A DNA stretch of 64,000 nt from Perognathus longimembris pacificus (taxonomy: Eukaryota; Chordata; Mammalia; Rodentia; Heteromyidae), in the NCBI RefSeq assembly GCF_023159225.1, contig NC_063168.1:64335398-64399397 (forward strand). The letters run 5' to 3'. Positions 59,166-64,000 of this stretch are shown here, piece by piece. Position 1 is the stretch's first letter. The number at the start of each line of letters is the position of its first letter. The translations under genes were made by a program, and so were the position numbers. The notes under the pieces were generated by a model. The model saw nothing but the letters and a program-made list of their open reading frames with translations. It had not been told where the DNA came from and did no database searches.

Positions 59166-59189
59166 CCATATGGAAGGATTTTTATGGGA

Positions 59190-59265
59190 GGACAGTCCTG
59201 GGGTTTGAACTCTGGACCTCCAGTTTGCTAGGTAAGCAGTCTATCAACATCATGCTCTTGACCTT
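59190..59265 (-). repeat. ID-like SINE relic, antisense
   Basis: CAGTCCTGGGGTTTGAACTC TGGACC then TTGCTAGGTAAGCAGTCTAT CA is the reverse complement of an ID-like arm with box B. Old. Confidence 0.55.
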
Positions 59266-60669
59266 CAGAATGTCTTTGAACCAGCACACTTTAAAAATAT
59301 AATAAATAAAAAAATAAAATTTCATAAACATTGAATTTCTATGCTCACATTATGTAGCTCAGACTGAGAAGGTCGCAGTCCATCCTATGTCACTCTCTCG
59401 TGTTTGAGTCATTGAGGGATCTACTGAGCATTTCTTGCTCTTTGTGAAAATCTGCTCTTCAAAAAGCAAGCAGTGCCAGAAAAATCAAGGTAAAAGTTAT
59501 GACAATGCCCCTAAGTCACGGAGGACACCATATGCTCAACTGAAGTGGTAGAGTGAACATTCTAGATTCAGTGAAAGGCAGCGTATCTTTAATGGAAGTT
59601 GAGTGGTATTGTAGGAAGAATAATTCAGGCACCCACAGTACAGTACTGAACTTTAAGCATCTTGAGCATGCATGAATTTTTCCTTTTTAACAGTCTCCTC
59701 GGAGCCACATACCCACAGCCGTAAGAGTAGAATGTCTCATGTTTTATAAGAGCATAGTGTATCATGTTGTCTCTCATTTTCAGAATCTATGTTTAAGACA
59801 TAGACACATGAAAGTGGAAGGAAAACTCACTTAAAGAAGAGGAAGAATAGGGGAAAGAGGAAAGGAACACAGGGCCAGATCAGAAGGTGGATATGATCAA
59901 ATATATTAAATACATGTATAGAATGTCATATGGAAACCCATTGCTTTCTGCAGTTAATATATGCTGATAACATTAGAAGGAAGCACTGGTGCTGCTATGT
60001 CAGACAGGGGTTGTAGAAACACATTGACTGCCCGGGCCCATCTGCTGGCTGACCTTGGCTCCCTGCTCACTCTGGTGATCTCCAGCTCTATGGTGACTTC
60101 GCCATCAGGCATCATGATAGATTTGGGGCTCCTGCAGGCTCCTGGGGCCAGGGGTGGCCGGGACTATGTGGAGTCAGTGCAGAAGGGGAATTAGGATTGA
60201 TAGGGCCATATCTGAACACCTGCCTTCCATCACTTCTGTTTTCTGAATGTCCTGTGACCACTGATCCTCATTCATGGAAACAGTTTTAGAACTGAAATGC
60301 CTATAACCTCGTTGATCTCTTTCTATTCTAGGAAAATTAGGCCAGTTGATCATCTTAACGTCATTTCATTTCAGCTCGTTTCTTCTATAAGCTTTAGTCC
60401 AAAAACGATAAGGAAGAGGATTCAAGGGAACATAAATCCCATACAGCCTTAAGCTGGGGCGGTAGTACCAGGTCAAGCCAGAGAACCCAGCACAAATATC
60501 TTTAATTTCAAAGACTTGTACTGAACTGACCAATGTATAAATGAAAAATAATGTCCTTCTCATTGTGATTCTAAGTTGATGTTCCCTTTAAGGAATACAT
60601 CATAGGTTTAATTCAAACTTGCCCAAATGGTATTTTCATCGATGCTGAGAACAAAGGACAAATACAACA
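59266..60669. other. Unassigned; GC-richer patch at 59985-60195
   Basis: 59985-60195 has sharply higher GC and several CpGs and is open for 77 codons on the plus strand, but without recognisable protein features. Could be a fragment of a retrocopy or a conserved element. The rest is unassigned. Confidence 0.3.
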
Positions 60670-60828
60670 AGACAATTCAATGTACATATATAATAAGGGA
60701 AGTGGGAAATGGGAAATGGGAACTGGGAGAAGAGAACTGACAGGATGGGGAAGAATGATAGAAAGGGGTGACTCTTGTTAAGCAGCATTGGTTGTATTAA
60801 ATAGTACCGCTCCCCTTGTGCAACTTTT
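60670..60828 (+). repeat. L1 type C 3' UTR tail, left part
   Basis: GGGGAAGAATGATAGAAAGG GGTGACTCTTG then TATTAAATAGTACCGCTCCC CTTGTGCAAC matches the type C end. Split by the IDL-Geo that follows; resumes at 61060-61081. Confidence 0.7.
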
Positions 60829-61044
60829 TTTTCTTTTTTCTTTTTTTTGGCCAGTCCTGGGCCTTGGACTCAGGGCTTGAGCACTGTCCCTGGCTTCTTC
60901 TTGCTCAAGGCTAGCACTCTGCTACCTGAGCCACAACGCCACTTCTGGCCATTTTCTGTATACGTGGTGCTGGGGGAATGGAATCCAGGGCTTCATGTAT
61001 ACGAGGCAAGCACTCTTGCCACTAGGCCATATCCCCGGCCCTCA
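60829..61044 (-). mobile_element. IDL-Geo-type dimeric SINE with perfect 15-bp target duplication
   Basis: T-rich tail (60829-60848), right arm from GGCCAGTCCTGGGCCTTGGA CTC, left arm ending GCCATATCCCCGGCC. CCTTGTGCAACTTTT is duplicated exactly at 60814-60828 and 61045-61059. Inserted into an L1 type C 3' UTR. Confidence 0.95.
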
Positions 61045-61059
61045 CCTTGTGCAACTTTT

Positions 61060-61081
61060 GAAAGTTCAGAAAATTAAAAGA
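61060..61081 (+). repeat. L1 type C tail, right part
   Basis: The last bases and A-rich end of the L1 split by the IDL-Geo. Confidence 0.6.
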
Positions 61082-61372
61082 ATTTTCTTTTATCTGAGCA
61101 CCCTGGAAAATGTATATATGGGTATTAGAACTAGGGAAGGGAAAGGGAATATAAAAAAATGAGAGACAAAGGAGAAAATGGCAAACCATTCCAAAAGCAA
61201 CACTCACAAAACCATTTGGTGTAAACCAACTGTACAACTCATGGGAGGAGAGAGTAAGGGAGAGGGGGGAAATGGGGGAAAAATGAGGGAGGAGGTAACA
61301 AGATGAACAAGAAATGTACTCACTGCCTTACATATGAATCTGTAACCCCTCTGTACTTCACTTTGACAATAA
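61082..61372 (+). mobile_element. L1 3' end (type A)
   Basis: Sense copy: TATCTGAGCACCCTGGAAAA TGTATATATGGGTATTAGAA CTAGG, purine tract at about 61240-61300, end GTAACCCCTCTGTACTTCAC TTTGACAATAAAAAA. A short ATTAAAA at both borders (61073-61079, 61382-61388) may be the target duplication. Confidence 0.85.
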
Positions 61373-61820
61373 AAAATCAGTATTAAAATCTCTAAATTAA
61401 ATTTAAATGTTGTGGGTTATCTTACATTTGGTTTGATTTTTGTATCATGCTTCTTGGTCATATTAGGTATGTTCATTCCATGGATGGCCTATACTCTGTC
61501 TGTCATTAAAACGTAGATGCAATTGCATTGTTATGAAGTGAAACATTTTATGCCATACTGCAATTTGAACTCCGGGCCTCATGGTCACTAGGCTAAGAAA
61601 GTCTTCTATAAAAGCTGTACCCTCAAGTTTAATGAAAAATTAAACTATTATGATGGACTGTGTGCCAGGTATGAAATGAGGGGCCCAGTGCTAGCAGCAC
61701 TTAGTGCAAATTCACTATGATTTATTGTTGAGTCTTGCCTCCAAAAAGCAATCTGTTTGACCACAAGCACTGTGGGAATGTGGAGCATGGTGGTCAGAAT
61801 GATGGGTATCAACAGTAAAG
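61373..61820. other. Unassigned sequence
   Basis: 61562-61600 (TTTGAACTCCGGGCCTCATG) may be a scrap of an antisense ID-like SINE. Nothing else recognised. Confidence 0.35.
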
Positions 61821-61821
61821 G

Positions 61822-62042
<221 letters not shown>

Positions 62043-62535
62043 GGTTTAGGCTAGTCACAGCAGAGGATCACGAGAGCCCAATAGCTATACCCTTCTGAAC
62101 ACAAAAGATGATGCTAAGTGAAATGAACTCCATGTTATGGAAATAACTGTTATATCACTGTTGTAATTACTTTCAACATGTGTTGTGAAACTGTAGCTTC
62201 TATTGTTGATGATCCTCTTGTATGCCCTTCCTGTGGTCATACCTTCACTATCTCTGTATCTTATCTGAGTACACTGGAAACCGTGTATACAGGTATTAGA
62301 ACTAGGAAACTGTAAGGGAATACAAAAATCGAGAGACACAGGGTAAAAAAGACAAATGATTACAAAAGCAATGCTTGCAAAACTTTTTAGTGTAAATCTA
62401 CTGAACAACTCATGGGGGGAAAGGGAAAGGGGAGGGGGAAGGGGGGAATGAGAGAGGAGGTAACAAACAGTACAAGAGATGTATCCAATGCCTAAAGTAT
62501 GAAACTGTAACGGCTCTGTATATCACTTTGTCAAT
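62043..62535 (+). mobile_element. L1 3' end (type A) between two purine microsatellites
   Basis: Sense copy starting GGTTTAGGCTAGTCACAGCA GAGG, with GAAATGAACTCCATGTTATG GAAATAAC and a strong polypurine/G-run tract at 62414-62446. Ends GTAACGGCTCTGTATATCAC TTTGTCAATAAAAG, with its tail grown into GAAA/GGAA repeats. Confidence 0.9.
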
Positions 62536-62591
62536 AAAAGAAAAAAAGAAAGAAAGAAAGGAAGAAAGGAAGGAAGGAAGGAAGGAAGGAA

Positions 62592-62636
<45 letters not shown>

Positions 62637-62653
62637 AGGAAAGAAAGAAAGAG
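62536..62653. repeat. (GAAA)n/(GGAA)n tract at L1 tail
   Basis: Begins in the poly-A tail of the preceding L1 and alternates GAAA and GGAA units. Confidence 0.95.
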
Positions 62654-64000
62654 AAGCTTATTGAGAAAAGACAATCACAGGGTTTGAAAAGAGAGGAGAA
62701 AGAAGATGCGTGCTGCGTATGACTGCCAGAACAATTCAATAATGTCTGAGAAAGGCTGAGATTTATTGGGAATGAAGGAGGCAAGCTTGGGGCCATTCGT
62801 TCAGGCTCGGCCCTTATAAATGATTTGGAGGACTTTGTAGCGTGGTAAGTAAGCATAATGGTTTTTGTATTGAACTGTGGCACCCTCAGCCAACTTGAAA
62901 GAACCAAAGAATCTCTAGAATTCAATTTACTTTGCATTAACGGGAGATCTGATGCTCATCTGCTCTAACTGCTTCTTTTATCTGAGCTGCTAAAGAGTCA
63001 CATGGTTGAGGAAGAAAATTAAGAGATTTCACATTTGTTGCTCTAAGCAAAATCATTTTGTTATCTACTTTAATGAGAGCGTGGATGAGTTTTCCTGTTT
63101 TAATAATCACTGTGTCTTAAACTTCTCTTCCATGAAAGCAATATCAACAGAAACTCTCTAGAGGCTTTATCTTTATACAATTAGGTTTTTTTTTTAACCT
63201 CTACCATTCTAAATCCTTCCAATAATTTTTGAAAACGCAAAAGCATGTCCTTTGTCTGAGCTTTCCGAACACATATAAAAAAATGGACAATACAGGATTG
63301 CTTTGGAGAGGTAACAAGTTTAATCTTAGATCTCTATCCTCATCTCAATTCACTTCTGGGTAGAGCCATTCTTTATTTTACTGTCTCTTTTCTATGTGTA
63401 CATGAAAGATCACTGTGGGTTTCTGTAGGTCCTGAAGACTGTGGAGTGATTGGATATGTTCATTGCAGTAACATCTGTTGGGAATTCCTAAGATAAAGGA
63501 AAATACATCCCAAAGTATTATCTGTCTAGTCTTTTGAGTGAGTCTATCTTGAATGGATGAAGATGGACTGGTCATAATCTCCGTAGTTGAACATTTTTCA
63601 ACCCAATACTCTACTAAGCCCTGTTAAATGATGCTCTATCAAATTCTTCCCAACTGGAGACAGGCAGACTTAATTCAGACTGAAGTGCATTTCTTCTCAT
63701 TGTATTATTTCTATTCTTCTTATATACCGAGTCCTTGCAAAAGCACACCATGGAAAAAGTATAAAAGTAAGGCTGATGAAACTAGCAAGAAACATAAGAA
63801 GAAATATGTCAAATAAAAATTAACAGTGAACTATTCAGAATTGTAATGAAAACAACAGAAATATACTAGATTAAGTGTTTGATAAAAAATAAACATACTA
63901 TCATTACATCAGGGAAGCATTTTTCTTAGAAATAAGTATGAAAACATAATGAATGTGTAAACATGTAATGTACATTATCTTCAAGATGACGTTTGCAAAT
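62654..64000. other. Unassigned sequence
   Basis: No repeat or gene recognised. 62740-63130 is balanced and may be conserved non-coding; the end of the window is AT-rich. Confidence 0.4.

Noticed and set aside
62410..62937. 175-codon minus-strand frame
   Set aside because: Crosses an L1 tail and a GGAA tract; the rest has no family resemblance.

Overview
This is a gene-poor stretch of a mammalian nuclear genome, and the repeats point to a geomyoid rodent (kangaroo rat, pocket mouse or pocket gopher). The main clue is five copies of a dimeric tRNA-Ala-derived SINE whose architecture fits IDL-Geo, a family I know as restricted to Geomyoidea. B1-like SINEs, and older dimers resembling the rodent B1-dID family, support a rodent. 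The base composition is AT-rich and CpG-depleted. I found no protein-coding gene, no tRNA or rRNA gene, and nothing prokaryotic. The long open frames are translations of microsatellites or of decayed LINE ORF2.

Layout. 1-9.4 kb: old B1/ID dimers, a compound CT/TG/AG microsatellite at 2.0 kb, a recent L1 3' end at 2.9-3.5 kb, MIR and L2 relics, and an open frame of unknown origin at 8.67-9.02 kb. 9.4-16 kb: one IDL-Geo, then about 5 kb with almost nothing recognisable. 16-23.8 kb: MIR, a long pyrimidine tract seeded by an old L1 tail (18.4 kb), and a 1.9-kb L1 with a twin-priming inversion and a perfect 15-bp target duplication (21.6-23.55 kb). 25.9-29.1 kb: an L1 carrying a nested IDL-Geo, a MaLR-type LTR, and a second L1 type with a 14-bp duplication. 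29.1-32.8 kb: mostly unique sequence with candidate conserved non-coding blocks. 32.8-42.5 kb: ancient L1 relics, MaLR LTRs and several B1-like/Geo dimers. 42.5-53 kb: mostly unique sequence with L1M, L2, MIR and a CR1/L3 relic that still shows an FADD reverse-transcriptase motif. 53-64 kb: a recent L1 inside an older oppositely oriented L1, a Tigger-type DNA transposon, a short polyadenylated retroposed RNA, two IDL-Geo copies with 17-bp and 15-bp perfect duplications, and an L1 3' end between two long GAAA/GGAA tracts.

The window works as a layered record of transposition. CR1/L3, L2, MIR, Tigger and L1M are the deep layer. MaLR LTRs and B1/ID dimers are the middle layer. Three lineage-type L1 3' ends (called A, B and C here) and the SINEs they presumably mobilised are the top layer. 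I see no operon-like or novel enzymatic system. The observations most worth checking are the tRNA-like nature of the Geo right arm, its presence behind both ID-like and B1-like left arms, and the short retroposed RNA at 55.5 kb. All family assignments are from memory of consensus sequences; no search was run.
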